Assembly (NCBI RefSeq): GCF_001876935.1
Contig: NC_033794.1
Coordinates: 7,365,562-7,429,561 of the forward strand
DNA length: 64,000 bases
Direction: 5' to 3'
Origin: Asparagus officinalis
Taxonomy: Eukaryota > Streptophyta > Magnoliopsida > Asparagales > Asparagaceae
Part shown: piece by piece, positions 1-11,109 of the stretch
How the letters are laid out: each line of letters opens with the position of its first letter
How positions within the stretch are numbered: position 1 is the stretch's first letter
Position numbers and translations under genes: made by a program
Notes under the pieces: model-generated
The model's input: the letters and a program-made list of their open reading frames with translations, nothing else
Told to the model about the DNA's origin: nothing
Databases searched by the model: none

Positions 1-327
1 GACTCTCCGGACTCCTGGCTCATTACCTGAAAAGGGGGGGGGAGGGAAAACGAGCGTCAAAGCGCTAGCGAGTAACATCACAATCAACCCCAAGGAAACA
101 GGGCTCGTTGTATAAGAAAATACAGATAATACGTAATAGATCTAAAATCATTGATCTTACTAAAGAGAACTTAGTATTTAGAAATTTACAACACGAGAGT
201 AGGTATGTCGAGCGAAATAATCCAAACAAGGAAACCCTCATGTATATACCTTATATCTCAAATTGTAAGCCCCTAAACACCAAACCCGAGGTTCTAGTAC
301 AGGAACAATTATAAAAGAAACACAACA

Positions 328-531
328 AATATCAGAGCATAAATACAGTGCCATGACATAGCCTACATGAGTATCATGTTATTACTTACAAAATATCAGA
401 GCATAAATACAGTGCCATGACATAGCCTACATGAGTATCATGTTATTACTTACATGAATATCATGTCAAAATCTACATAAGTGTCATGTCTTACATGAAT
501 ATCATGTCAAAATCTACATAAGTGTCATGTC
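328..531. repeat. Two short tandem duplications
   Basis: A 64-bp unit beginning aaatatcagagcataaatac occurs twice in a row (from 328 and from 392). It is followed by a 41-bp unit containing atgaatatcatgtcaaaatc, also present twice (about 450-490 and 491-531). Copies are almost identical, so the duplications look recent. They lie inside the LTR-like segment and have no coding role. Confidence 0.85.
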
Positions 532-629
532 ATAAACTACTGTGAGAAAGTCATATGCAAGGTTAAGAACTAAGTCCGATACAGGAACTATATACTGTGG
601 TTTCCAAACTCATGGAATAAGTGGCAAAT

Positions 630-735
630 GTCCAACACGAGGACTGAAATGGATTATAGTCCAACACGAGGACTTCTATGGATTATAGTCCAACACGAGG
701 ACTTCTATGGATTATAGTCCAACACGAGGACTGTG
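630..735. repeat. Tandem repeat of about 29-30 bp (tccaacacgaggact)
   Basis: Four copies of tccaacacgaggact begin at about 630, 660, 689 and 718. The spacer is (t)tctatggattatag in the middle copies. It is a short minisatellite within the LTR-like segment. Confidence 0.85.
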
Positions 736-939
736 AAATTATGAAAATATCGCTGAGATACATAGTGAAATCTACTTATGTCAATTCACACTCAAATCAG
801 TGTGTAAATCCCCAATTGGTATCCTCAGGTCATCTATCATGCATGGATACATAGTAAGACTAAAAACCAGAGTCAGATAATAGGCAAACTCTCGAACATA
901 AATAAAATATACAGAACAGCAAATTTTTGCTCCAGACTG

Positions 940-1095
940 TGCGGCGGTAGACCGCCCCGGTCGACTGCGCTTTGATACGCGCCTCGGACCGTGCAGAGCA
1001 TCGCGGTCGACCGAAACGGCACCGCGGTCGACCGCAGACGATTCCTGCCCCTTCTGCGCGCCCAACGGTCGACCGTAGCGGTCGACCGCAAAGCA
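940..1095. repeat. Cluster of GGTCGACC palindromes (distal)
   Basis: Several copies of the palindrome cggtcgaccg and decayed relatives are spaced irregularly in a GC-rich island surrounded by AT-rich DNA. They translate as Arg/Ser/Thr-rich frames on both strands, which is expected from the palindromic composition and is not evidence of a protein. Confidence 0.7.
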
Positions 1096-1757
1096 GACAG
1101 AAGCCCAAATCTGGGTTTCTGTCAGCTCAAAACCTGAAATAAAATTTTGTGATTTCTACGATAACAAAATTTCAAATGTCTCTAAAATCATACAGAACAA
1201 GAACAACGAATTTTAAGCATGTAAACTACATCCCCAATACTCTAAATACATAAGAAAACATATTAAAAGCGTTTTGATAACAGTAAATCGTGATTTAACT
1301 CTTGTTTAAGCAATTTCAGATCTAGATCTTCACTAAACAAAACATTTGTGAACTTTTATAAACTGAAACATTTGATTCTTGCAATCCATATTAGAGAGAA
1401 CTCATTTTTATACAAAAATACCTTTTGGGCTCATCAAAACTCATGAAAAATCAAAAGAAATTCGTAGAAAAATATGGGTGAGGGATTGGACGAGATGATA
1501 CTCGCCTCAGGTGCTGACAAATCCCCTGAAGATGATCCTCCTTCAATCTGACCTGCGAAATCCCACTGAAACCCCTTCGAAATTCCCAAAAATGCCAAAT
1601 CCGAGCTAGGGTTTAGAGAGGAGAGAGAAGGGGGCTAGGGTTTTAGATCTCAGCTGAAAAAAGGCTCTCTTGGGTTCATTAGTTTATATACTAATGCCAC
1701 AACCCGACCCGAAACCCGTTAAGACCCAAACCCAGAAAAAGAAAAACTCTTTGTCTG

Positions 1758-1832
1758 TTGTGCGGTCGACCGTCGCGGTCGCTCTTTGTCTGTTGTGCGG
1801 TCGACCGTCGCGGTCGACCGCCGCGGTCGACC
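1758..1832. repeat. Cluster of GGTCGACC palindromes (promoter-proximal)
   Basis: A second cluster contains three near-adjacent cggtcgaccg palindromes plus a related half-copy. It lies about 70 bp from the minus-strand TATATAAAC box, on its upstream side if the segment is an antisense LTR. It could be a regulatory block of U3, but that is an inference from position. Confidence 0.6.
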
Positions 1833-1989
1833 GCACAACAGGAAAAGAGTTCCTGTTGTGTGCTGGACTATCCATTGATTACTCTTACATATAGACACCT
1901 GTTGGGTTCCCAAACACTGATAAACACATTCTTCTTATATATATATGATTATTTATCAAAAAAGAAATATTTATTACTATTAATTCACA

Positions 1990-3956
1990 CATTTTCATTA
2001 TAAAAATTTTAGGGTTTTACACCAAAATTCATAATTTCTTGAGTTATAACTATTGATTTTTTGCCCCTTTTTCTCATATTGTCCAGCTGATAAATAATTT
2101 TGTGGTGGCCAAAATTATAGATTTCGTGAGCTATAACCCCATGATTTTTAGTCATTTTTAATCATTTTGACCCATTGGTAAATAATTTTATGGTGGCCAA
2201 AATTCATAATTTTGTAAGCTATAGCCCATGAGTTTTGGTTAATTTCAATCATTTCAACCCATTGGAGAATAATTTTGTGAAGTTTAAAATTCACAATTTT
2301 ATAAGCTTAACTCATAAATTTTTTGTCATTTTAATTAGTTTCGACCCATTAACAAAAAATTTTGCGGAGTCCCAAATTCATGATTTTTATTCATGAGCTA
2401 TAATCCATGATTTTTGTTAATTTTCATTAATTCCAACCCAACGTAAAAAAATTATTTGCAATCCAAAATTTTTGATTTTATGAGCTATAACTGATAATGT
2501 TTTTTGATTTTTTTTTCATTTTAACCCATTAGCAAATAATCTCTGGGAGTCAAAATTCATGATTTTATAAACTATAACCAACGATTTTTGGCCTTTTTAG
2601 TTGTTTTGACCCATTAGCAAATAATTTCATGGAGTTAAAATTTCATAATTTTAGAAGATTTAATCCATGATTTTTTTCAATTTCATTCTTTTTGACCCAA
2701 GGGAAAAAAATTTGGCCGAGTCCAAAATTCAAGATATAATCCCATTTTTTTGCCATTTTTAGTCATTTTGACTCATTGAAAAAACTTTAGTTGTTGCTAA
2801 AATTCATGATTTTATGAGCTATAACTCATGAATTTTGACATTTTTAGTCGTTTCGACCAATTGGATAAATTATTTTGGGGTGGACAGAATTCTAGATTTC
2901 GTGAGCTATAACCTATACTTTTGGCTATTTTCAGTCATTTAATTCCCTTGGTAAATAATTTCACAGAGTCTAAACTTCATGTTCATGAGCTATACCCTTG
3001 ATTTTTGTGCATTTTTTGTTAATTTTGACCCAAGGGAAAACATTTAGTAGAGTCCAAAATTCATGATTTCGTGAGCTATAACCCATATTTTCTTGCCATT
3101 TATAATAACTTCCACCCAATGGCAAATATTATAACAAAGTCCAAAATTCATGATTTCGTGAATTATAACTCATGATTATGGCCATTTTTAGTCACTTTGA
3201 CAATTTGGAGCTATAACCTATAATTTTTAACCATTTTTTTTATTTATTTCGACCCATTGGCAAATAATTTCGTGGAGCTAAACATTCATATGTTCATGAG
3301 CTATAATCCATGATTTTTTACAAGTTTTGTTTATTTTGACCTAAGAGAAATAATTTTGTGGACTCCAAAATTCACGGTTTTATGAATTTTAATCCATGTT
3401 TTTTTGCCATTTATAGTCATTTCGACGCATTGGCAAAAAGCTTTGTTGAGGCCAAACTTCATAATTCGTGAGCTATAACCCATACTTTTTTTTATCATTT
3501 TTAGTCATTTCGACCAATTGGATAAATAATTTTGTGGTGGCTAAAATTCACGATTTCATGAGCTATAACCTACGATTTTTTAACATTTTTAGTTATTTCA
3601 ACAATTGGTAAAATTTTTTAGGAGCCCAAAATTCATGATTTTGTGAACTATAACCCACGATATTTGTCTGTTTTTAGTCACTTCAACCAATTGGATAAAT
3701 AATTTCACGGTGGATAAAATTCAAGATTTTGTGAGCTCTAGCCCCATATTTTCATACTATTGGCAAATAATTTTGCGATGTCGCAAATTCATGATTTTGT
3801 GAGCTAAGTAATGAGTAATAACCTATAATTTTTGGCCACTTTTGGTCATTTTGACCCATTGGTGAATAATCTTACGGTTGCTAAAATTCATAATTTTACA
3901 ACTTATGATTGTTGTCCATTTTTAATTGTTTCTACCAAGTAGTTAAATAAATTTGT
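1990..3956. repeat. Degenerate AT-rich satellite of about 88 bp, piece 1
   Basis: Tandem, highly diverged monomers each carry the ordered landmarks gagctataaccca, then an AT-rich spacer with cattttagtcatttcgaccc, then a (c)attggcaaataatttt block, then ccaaaattca(t/c)gattt. Landmark spacing is close to 88 bp. Open frames here are short and carry no protein signature. The piece ends at the TTTGT duplication (3952-3956) made by the insertion at 3957, and the array resumes at 11927. Confidence 0.9.
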
Positions 3957-4840
3957 TGTTTTCGTCAAAAGTTGCCTTCATCATTGATTTCATTAAAACT
4001 TCAAACGTTACAAATGAATTCAAATAACGAAAATAAAAATTACAACTTTCTTGAAAATAAACACAAGATCCGTTTATCGTCTCTTGCTTGCGTGGGTCTT
4101 TAGCCTGTGACGGGGACGTCGATATCCGTGGACTACCTGGCAATCAGATCTGATCCAGAAAAATCGGGCAGAGCTTCGTCGATCCGCGAGGAGATCTAGA
4201 AACTTGGAGCGTCTATCTCGGATAAAGCGAGATATTTGCTCTTCTTAGGATTACCGACGAGGGGTAATGCTAAGGAACGGATGCGGGTGATGTAGATCTG
4301 ATGAAGAACTCTCTTGTGTTGAAGTGCTCGATCACTCTTCACTCCAGCAGGGCTTCGCCAATTCTCCAAAAATCCAGATGCCCAAAAGTGAGGCCTAAGG
4401 CTTCTATTTATAGGCGACACCCCTGGGGTATCCCCAAAAATCTAGGACACCCCTGGGGTGTCCCCAAAAATCTAGGACACCCCTGGGATGTCTCCAAAAA
4501 TCCGAGACACTCCGCTGTAAATTCTTCGTCCGAACTCGGATTTTAGTGATTCGAATTGCGTTGGAATTCTGACGAAGAGTTCTATCAGCCCCGATGGTTG
4601 GATTATCTGTAGAATGAACGAGACACAAAAGGCGTTGTTCTTTTTGTAAACATCGCGGGGGCTCTCGATTAGCCTGTGCCTTCGTTATTCCGAAATTCTG
4701 TCAGCTCACGTAGTTCGTCGATTCACTTCAAGCGTTCACCGACGTCAATCGAACTCCTGTGAACCAGATAGTGACGTTCATTGTCGTTCCTTAACACTGA
4801 GCTGTTCGTGGAGACCTATAGGCAATTTTCGATGCCTACA
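3957..4840 (-). repeat. 3' LTR of the gag-only element
   Basis: This 884-bp LTR matches 11043-11926 end to end. It includes three tandem ggacacccctggggtgtcc-like units at about 4420-4510. Its outer side abuts the TTTGT duplication and its inner side abuts the polypurine tract. Confidence 0.93.
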
Positions 4841-4857
4841 GATACCCCCTCCAAAGC
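4841..4857 (-). promoter_or_regulatory. Polypurine tract of the gag-only element
   Basis: Directly inside the 3' LTR the minus strand reads TTTGGAGGGGGTATC, a purine-rich run ending at the LTR. This is where plus-strand DNA synthesis is expected to be primed. Confidence 0.75.
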
Positions 4858-5146
4858 GTTCCGGACTCGTTTCTTTTATAGAAGAGGCTGGAATACTTTG
4901 GATGTGATTGGTCCAACCTTCAGTCGGCGTAAAGGACCTATAATTAGTTTCAACTCTTGGCTCCTTCGATTTTCGGTCTATTCGATGCTTTGACGAATAA
5001 CCGAAGTTCTTCCGGCGCTGCGTTTATCGCCTGGCCGTCGTCGGAGTCTCGAGTCTACCACCAGTGAGTCGAGTTTGGCATTGAGTTAACTTTGAACTGA
5101 CTATCTCCGTCATATTGTGCTGACTTAGGGTTTCAGATCACTGTAT
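4858..5146. other. Non-coding spacer between polypurine tract and tandem array
   Basis: About 290 bp of mixed sequence with no supportable open frame and no repeat structure seen. It separates the polypurine tract from the 87-bp array. Confidence 0.6.
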
Positions 5147-6115
5147 GTTGACTTCTTGTCGCAACGCGTTGACTGGCGTTGACCTAGGGTTACGCGTTGA
5201 CCGGCGTTGACCCTAGGGTTTCGAGCGTCGAATGTTGACTTTTTGTCGTAACGCGTTAAATGGCGTTGACCTAGGATTACGCGTTGACCGGCATTTACTC
5301 TAGGGTTTCGAACGTCGAACGTTGACTTTCTGTCACAACGCGTTGAATGGCGTTGACCTAGGGTTACACGTTGACCGGCGTTGACCCTAGGGTTTCGAAT
5401 GTCGCAACGCGTTGAAGGGCGTTGACCTAGGGTTACGCCCACCCTAGGGTTTCGAATCGTCGAACGTTGACTTCGGTTGCAACGCGTTGAAGGGCGTTGA
5501 CCTAGGGTTACGCGTTGACCGGCGTTGACCCTAGGGTTTCGAATGTCGCAACGCGTTGAAGGGCGTTGACCTAGGGTTACGCATTGACCAGCGTTGACCC
5601 TAAGGTTTTGAATCGTCGAACGTTGGCTTTTGGTCGCAACGCGTTGACTGGCGTTGACCTAGGGTTACGCGTTGGTTTTGAATCGTCGAACGTTGGCTTT
5701 TGGTCGCAACGCGTTGACTGGCGTTGACCTAGGGTTACGCGTTGGCCGGCGTTGGCCCTAGGGTTTCGAACGTCGAATGTTGACTTTTTGTTACAACGCG
5801 TTGACTGGCGTTGACCTAGGGTTACGCGTTGACCGGCGTTGACCCTAGGGTTTCGAACGTCGAATATTGACTTTTTGTCGCAACGCGTTGACTGGCGTTG
5901 ACCTAGGGTTACGCGTTGGCCGGCGTTGGCCCTAGGGTTTCGAACGTCGAATGTTGATTTTTTGTTGCAACGCGTTGACTGGCGTTGACCTAGGGTTACG
6001 CGTTGACCGGCGTTGACCCTAGGGTTTCGAATCGTCGAACGTTGCCTTTTGGTCGCAACGCGTTGACTAGCGTTGACCTAGGGTTACGCGTTGACCGGCG
6101 TTAACCTAGGGTTTC
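5147..6115. repeat. 87-bp GC-rich tandem array with telomere-like CCTAGGGTTT motifs
   Basis: About eleven full or partial copies of an 87-bp unit. Each contains gcaacgcgttgactggcg, a first cctagggtta, a second cgcgttgaccggcg, then ccctagggtttcgaa and a gtcgaacgttgac joint. The first two units start at 5147 and 5234. Each unit is itself built from two similar halves (CGTTGACC...CCTAGGGTT). Copies differ by point changes and a few internal truncations. The array lies in the non-coding 3' half of the element. The 105-residue open frame here only reflects the periodicity. Confidence 0.9.
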
Positions 6116-6479
6116 GGATCGCCATTAACACAGTTTATACTCGTACGTTTGCTGGAGTATACACAGTTTAAGCTCTTAAGGTATTGGAGCATAGCGGTCT
6201 TAAATATCGGGGCTGCAGGACCAACTGTTAAAGCTGATTCATCTGTATTTGTGGATCTTATTTTAATGTTGTTGGATAATCGAGTCACGAGACCAACTAA
6301 CAGAGCTGATGCATCGATGATTCGTACTTATAGAATTTTTTCCGACTACCGTTTGAGTCGGGCTAGCATTCAGATTGTTTAGATCCGTTCTGCACATAAC
6401 GTTGTGCTAAAAGAGTTAACTCTTTTAGTGCTACGACATTGAATACGTAGACTTCGTCTTTCTCATGGGAATAGACTAC
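6116..6479. other. Spacer between the two tandem repeat families of the gag-only element
   Basis: Mixed-composition DNA with one direct-repeat theme (ggaccaactgttaaagctga and ccaactaacagagctgat). No supportable gene is seen. Confidence 0.5.
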
Positions 6480-7370
6480 CCGGCAACGCGTGTTAGGCAC
6501 TGACTTATCCTTACTTAGGATTCAGGATAAAAATCCCCAGACTCGGATTCTGGTGTCTTCTTCAATCGGTAAAAGACTAAACCGACAACGTGTGTCAGGC
6601 ATTGACTTATCTCTGCTTAGGCTTCGGGATAAAATTCCCCGTGCGTGTGAGGCACGGATTATGGTGTTATTAATAACAACCTGCCACAATGTTGAATATG
6701 TGGTCTTTTGTCCTTTTTACGGTCAAAGACTAACCGGCCATGTGTGTTAGACATAGGCTTTGGGATTTTTGGCAAACCCCATTACCGTTTGAATCGGGGT
6801 AGCATGTGGATTATTAAAACCCGTTTCACATGTAACGTTGTGCCAAGAGAATTGCTTCTCTTAGACTTGATGCTATGACTTTGAATACATAGACTTCGCC
6901 ATTTCTTACGGGAACATGGCATCCGGCAACGCGTATTAGGCGTTGACTCATCTCTACCTAGGATTCGAGATAAAAGTCCCCAGAATTATACTCTGGTGTC
7001 TTTTTCACTCGGTGAAAGACTAAACCGGCAACGCGTGTTAGGCGTTGACTTATCCCTACTTAGGATTCGGGATAAAATTCCCCGTGCGTGTGAGGCACGG
7101 ATTATGGTGTTATTAATAACAACCTGCCACAATGTTGAATATGTGGTCTTTTGTCCTTTTTACGGTCAAAGACTAACCGGCAACGCGTATTAGGCGCTGA
7201 CTCATCCCTCCTTAGGCTTCGGGATGAAATTCCCCAGACTGAAATTCTGGTGTCTTCTTTAATCGGTGAAAGACTAAACCGGTAACGCGTGTTAGGCGTT
7301 GACTTATCCCTACTTAAGATTCGGGATAAAATTCCCCGTACCTGTGAGGCACGGATTTTGAGGGTTGAAA
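6480..7370. repeat. Second tandem repeat family (ggcaacgcgtgttaggcgttg units)
   Basis: Repeated blocks contain ggcaacgcgtgttaggc, then gacttatccctacttagga, then ccccgtgcgtgtgaggcac, and end in a tttacggtcaaagactaacc type sequence. They recur from about 6482, 6925, 7026, 7178 and 7278 with differing lengths, so this is a composite of long and short units. The open frames of 65-97 residues are in-register translations of the repeat, with shared strings such as VDLSLLRIRDKIPR, and are not independent genes. Confidence 0.8.
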
Positions 7371-8162
7371 AGGTGGTGTCTTTTCTTAGGGCAAAGACGA
7401 ACCCGATGCGGGAGAGGAAGAATTTTATATTCTATCTCCCAAAGCCGAAGAGGAAGAATTTTATATTCTATCTTCAGATGCAAAGGAGACTCGGGGTGGG
7501 ATCTCCACCCCCAGAATCCAGAAAAGTGAAACTAGAAGTGGGATCTCCACTCCGAGAATCGAAAAGATTCAAGCAACCCTAACTTTTATAGGTTTGATTG
7601 CTCAAATTGAAAGTGGACCTCTCGTTCATGGAAGGAATCGAGAGGGGAATCTGGCTTTGGCCCTAACTTTTATAGGTTTGACCAAGGGAGCATTGGGAAT
7701 GGGAGGTTTGAGACGATCTTACCTTTTATAGGTTTGATCGCTTGATTTGTGGGCCTCTCGTTCATTGAAGGAATCGAGAGGGGATTTTGGGTTGTGGCCC
7801 TAACTATAGGAAGGTTTGACCAAGTGAGAGGTGAGAGTGAGAGTACAACTTACAACGGGAGTGTTGACTCATACAAATCACAATGGGGGTTTAGTGCTTA
7901 TCACCTAATTTGTAATGATTGGGTTATCCCTAAGAAAATTACATATAGTATTCTTCCGGGAACTTCCCGTTACATGAATCATCCACCCCCAGCTTCTTCG
8001 CGAAACTGGGTTTATCATTGCATTCGGTTACATGATCGGGTTATCCTTAAGAATATTACATATAAAAATTCTCCAGGAACTTCCCGTCAACATACTCTGT
8101 CGGAGTATTAAGAAGCAGTGTATACTCTTATACTTGTCGGAGTCTCGCCGTTCTTAATTGGC
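7371..8162. other. Non-coding segment downstream of gag with short direct repeats
   Basis: It holds paired copies of gaagaattttatattctatc, several copies of ctaacttttataggtttga and two related cttcccgt blocks. No conserved protein is visible. Pol would be expected here in an autonomous element. Confidence 0.6.
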
Positions 8163-9785
8163 TTATCCTAGCGTTATGACGCCGGCTTCAACCAAGGTCT
8201 GGATGCTATTCTTTAAAGTAAAGCAAGCCTTGGTGGGATGAAGGATCCTCCTGTGGTATGCGCAGTACTTTGGATCCGTAGTATTGTCAGCTTCCTCCTG
8301 ATTCATGATGGGCGGGAGCTTGATTTTGTTGTTTTCGAGAAGAGACTCGAAGATGGCGGGAACGTCTTCGTCCTTGAACGAGTACTCTTTCTGGGCCTTT
8401 TGATCCGAAGTCTTCTGCTGTCTTCGGGACTGCTGTTTTGACGTTTGATCAACAGCCGCTGCAGGTGCCTTGCCCCTATCACGAGAGGCGAAGTTCGAGT
8501 TCGGAGAATTAGCCATCGGTTGGCTCCTCTCGGCCTTCTTCCTTTTGAGGAATCGTTCGGCTTGCTCTCCTCGGGCCTTCAAATCCTTCCATGTCTTGAG
8601 CGGCTCTACTCCCATAACATCCAAGATGTTAATGGACAAATTGTTATGACAAGTCTGCAAGATGAATTCCTCCGTGATGGGATCCTTGCAGTTCATTGCC
8701 TGATTGCGGAAGCGTTTGATGAAGGTATCCACCGACTCTCCGTCTTTTTGTTTCTCATCGAAGAGTGTCCTGATCGACACTTCAGCATCATCATCGAAGA
8801 AATAAGTGAGGAACATGCTCTCCAGGTCCTCCCAGCTGTTGATGCTTCCAAATTTAAGACGCCGATACCAATCGAAGGCATGCCCGCGAAGGGTGCCGAC
8901 GAATGACCGAACCATCAAGGCTTCATTGCCGGAGATCGTGCCCAAGTAGGACTTGAAGTAGATTAGATGCTGAGTGGGCGAGCCCTTCCCTTCGAACGGC
9001 GTGAAGTTGATCAGGTTGAACTTCGCTGGATACGGGATCGAGTCCCACTCTTTCGGGTAAGGACACGGAATGCCGGTCTTCTTTACCTCTTGAGCAGACA
9101 TTAAAGCATTAATTTTGCTCTCCAAGTCCTTCATCTTCTTATCTTCACTCGTATCCGTCTTCGAGTGGCTTCGGGGAGAGGTAACGTGGTCCTCCTTCGC
9201 ATTATCATTCAAGGGACCGCCTCCGTTACTATTGTTGACAGGATTGACATTATCTTCTTCCCGTTCATTCTCATCTTGATTCGGATTATTGCGACGATTG
9301 GGTTCTCCTTGGTGAGTTGTCAGTGTCAAGATTTGCTGGTCATGCATTTCCCTCATCTGCTGCATGGCCAGATCCATCTCGAACTTGAAGCTTTCCTTCT
9401 GCTTAGCCAGGGCCTCTTCAAGCATCTTGGTTACTTGTTCGGCGCTGATCATAAATGACTCGTAGGGTTGTCCCACGCTCAATGCCGTGTCATCGGACGC
9501 TATAGCCGAGCAAGAATCTGAACCAACATCTAATACCTCCTCTTCCAAAGGAAGTCCTTTTTGCATCTTTTGGTAATTCTTTCGCTTATTGATTCCTGAC
9601 CGCAACCGAGTCATACGCCGGGATACATCGGCAAACTGATCTGGGTTTAAGTGTTGCGTCGATTTCCTTCTGCCGGTCATATTGACGGACACTTCTGGAA
9701 ATTCATCATCTTGGCGAATGGGTTTCCTCCTTTGGAAATGCCTTGGTTTGGCCTCGGACGTCCTGGTAGAGATTCTCTCAAACAC
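8163..9785 (-). CDS. gag: Retrotransposon gag-type protein, 540 residues
   Basis: This is the structural nucleocapsid-type protein of the LTR element, expected to form cytoplasmic virus-like particles. The N-terminal third is basic and low-complexity; residues about 115-150 and 215-235 are coiled-coil-like. Residues about 265-370 form the typical Ty3 gag core (FTPFEGKGSPTQHL, WYRRLKFGSINSWEDLESMF, ESVDTFIKRFRNQA). A basic linker follows, and the C-terminus has the Cys/His cluster C508, H511, H516, C521, as in the gag of Tat/Ogre-like plant elements. The protein stops about 20 residues after that cluster with no protease or polymerase following. The start chosen is the first Met of an uninterrupted 540-codon frame. 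The lineage assignment is from remembered motif resemblance. Confidence 0.9.
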   Translation of the reverse strand: MFERISTRTSEAKPRHFQRRKPIRQDDEFPEVSVNMTGRRKSTQHLNPDQFADVSRRMTRLRSGINKRKNYQKMQKGLPLEEEVLDVGSDSCSAIASDDTALSVGQPYESFMISAEQVTKMLEEALAKQKESFKFEMDLAMQQMREMHDQQILTLTTHQGEPNRRNNPNQDENEREEDNVNPVNNSNGGGPLNDNAKEDHVTSPRSHSKTDTSEDKKMKDLESKINALMSAQEVKKTGIPCPYPKEWDSIPYPAKFNLINFTPFEGKGSPTQHLIYFKSYLGTISGNEALMVRSFVGTLRGHAFDWYRRLKFGSINSWEDLESMFLTYFFDDDAEVSIRTLFDEKQKDGESVDTFIKRFRNQAMNCKDPITEEFILQTCHNNLSINILDVMGVEPLKTWKDLKARGEQAERFLKRKKAERSQPMANSPNSNFASRDRGKAPAAAVDQTSKQQSRRQQKTSDQKAQKEYSFKDEDVPAIFESLLENNKIKLPPIMNQEEADNTTDPKYCAYHRRILHPTKACFTLKNSIQTLVEAGVITLG

Positions 9786-9838
9786 CGAGACTCTTTTTGG
9801 GGTTTTAGAACAGCAGCATTCCGATAATACTGCTTTGA

Positions 9839-10795
9839 TTATGTTGGCACACGGACAATGAGGCTCCGTGTCTCGAATATTTCTTTTCCGGGATTTATTC
9901 GCACCCCAGCCCTATAGTACAGCTCATCAGTTTGATAACTGGAGCAACCCATAAAGTGTTGGCACGCCTTCCCAGGTGTAACATCGTCATCAGACAAATA
10001 TGTTTCCCTCTGGGGACGCGACGCTTTATTTGCGTCTCCAAGAGTCACTCGTTCACTTTTACGCCTTTGAGAGCGTGAAAGTCCAACGGGCTCTTGAACT
10101 TCGACTCGCAATCCAATGCGGTCGGTAATAGGGGCTTTCCCTTTGTTAGTATGACCCCCAGTCTTGACTGTTGTTTGGGGACTTTTCAACGGTCCCAATC
10201 GCTCCTTGACGGGTGCTTTACCTCGATCTTCAGGATCGAGGCGACCCTTCAAAGGACCCCTGGATTTAGTGAGATCCACGTTCTTTCCTGACTCCGTCGG
10301 AGGTGCGGGTACAGGGGAAACGGGATCTGGATTTGAAATAGGCTGGACGATAACTCCGCCCACTTTTGCCTTAAGTGCTGGTTTTGTCTTTGGCACCCAA
10401 ACTTGCTTGCGCTTAGGCGGCTTCTCCACTGCTTCTCCCCTCTGCATTTCTTTCGCTTTCTGCAAAAGGGCTCGGGCATGTGCGAGCAATGCTCGACGCT
10501 TCTTGATTCGCTCCTCGAGGGTGGAGCGGGTCCTCTTGACACGAACCCATTTGTTCGTTTCTGTCTTGGAGGAGGAGTTGGTTACGCGCCGTTGTTGCAC
10601 CTGGCGCTGTCTGGACTTTAGATCCTCATTGTAGCGGATCCCATCCATCGATTCTGCGGCCTTGGCCAGTTGTCGAGCGAGGCGTTGACGCCATCTTTGG
10701 CGTGCCCTTTTCGACAAAACTGGAGCACCTTCGACACTTGTCTTTACAGCGGAGGGCAGATCTGGATCTGCAGCTTCAACCGCGTTGGACGTCAT
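9839..10795 (-). CDS. Upstream open frame of the gag-only element, 318 residues, function unknown
   Basis: An intact minus-strand frame between the 5' LTR and gag, ending 53 bp before the gag start. It is very basic (many Arg/Lys runs such as SKRARQRWRQRLARQ) with Pro/Lys-rich repeats in the middle. It has a less biased C-terminal piece (CQHFMGCSSYQTDELYYRAG). Its ATG overlaps the stop of the preceding 105-residue frame in an ATGA arrangement. Some Ogre/Tat-like elements carry an extra open frame before gag, which fits this position. I recognise no domain. It may be a nucleic-acid-binding protein, judged only from composition, or part of a longer gag broken by frameshifts. Confidence 0.55.
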   Translation of the reverse strand: MTSNAVEAADPDLPSAVKTSVEGAPVLSKRARQRWRQRLARQLAKAAESMDGIRYNEDLKSRQRQVQQRRVTNSSSKTETNKWVRVKRTRSTLEERIKKRRALLAHARALLQKAKEMQRGEAVEKPPKRKQVWVPKTKPALKAKVGGVIVQPISNPDPVSPVPAPPTESGKNVDLTKSRGPLKGRLDPEDRGKAPVKERLGPLKSPQTTVKTGGHTNKGKAPITDRIGLRVEVQEPVGLSRSQRRKSERVTLGDANKASRPQRETYLSDDDVTPGKACQHFMGCSSYQTDELYYRAGVRINPGKEIFETRSLIVRVPT

Positions 10796-11109
10796 AGAAA
10801 CGTCGCGGGGAGTAGATGCAACGGCGGCGAGGGGATCTTGGATCTTCGAGCATTTCTGGAAGATGAAGTCTTCCTACGCCTGTTTGGAGAGGCGGATCTG
10901 GAGGAGGAGGAAGAGAGGTACTCTTCAAACTTTTGTTGATCGAATTCGTATTCGATCTCTTCGTTCACCTGGATCTTGAAGGCCGGTTGCGTCACGACGG
11001 CCTCGGCAGCGAGGCCGTTGGCTCCCACTGTGGTCGCCAGCTTGTTTTTGTCAAAAGTGGCCTTCATCATTGATTTCATTAAAACTTCAAACGTTACAAA
11101 TGAATTCAA
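10792..11109 (-). CDS. Small open frame starting in the 5' LTR, 105 residues, function unknown
   Basis: The frame starts inside the 5' LTR (11109), crosses the LTR end and primer-site region and stops at 10792, overlapping the next ATG by the ATGA arrangement. The part past the LTR has an acidic stretch (NEEIEYEFDQQKFEEYL) followed by a Ser/Arg-rich segment. The acidic then basic character resembles a leader peptide or the true N-terminus of the 318-residue frame separated by a 1-nt shift. A frame running through the primer site is unlikely to use its first Met as drawn. Doubtful as an independent gene. Confidence 0.35.
   Translation of the reverse strand: MNSFVTFEVLMKSMMKATFDKNKLATTVGANGLAAEAVVTQPAFKIQVNEEIEYEFDQQKFEEYLSSSSSRSASPNRRRKTSSSRNARRSKIPSPPLHLLPATFL
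11021..11042 (-). promoter_or_regulatory. Candidate primer-binding site
   Basis: Directly inside the 5' LTR the minus strand reads AGC then TGGCGACCACAGTGGGAGCC. The TGG that pairs with tRNA CCA is in the expected place. TGGCGAC-type primer sites are used by some Tat/Ogre-like elements. I cannot name the tRNA with certainty from the sequence alone. Confidence 0.55.

Larger units (their letters stand above)
1..1916 (-). mobile_element. Probable antisense LTR segment of an LTR retrotransposon (partial)
   Basis: Read on the minus strand, this segment looks like promoter-bearing LTR DNA. A TATATAAAC box (plus-strand 1682-1690) is followed by a leader rich in CCCTAG/CTCTC and then AT-rich sequence. 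A possible LTR start, TGTTTGGGAACCC on the minus strand, sits at about 1916, where unique-looking sequence stops and satellite DNA begins shortly after. There is no convincing protein: the short open frames follow GC-rich palindrome clusters. The left boundary, primer site and partner LTR are outside the window or not recognisable, so the family is unassigned. The LTR reading is an inference from promoter layout and the terminal TG; the alternative is unrelated intergenic DNA. Confidence 0.4.
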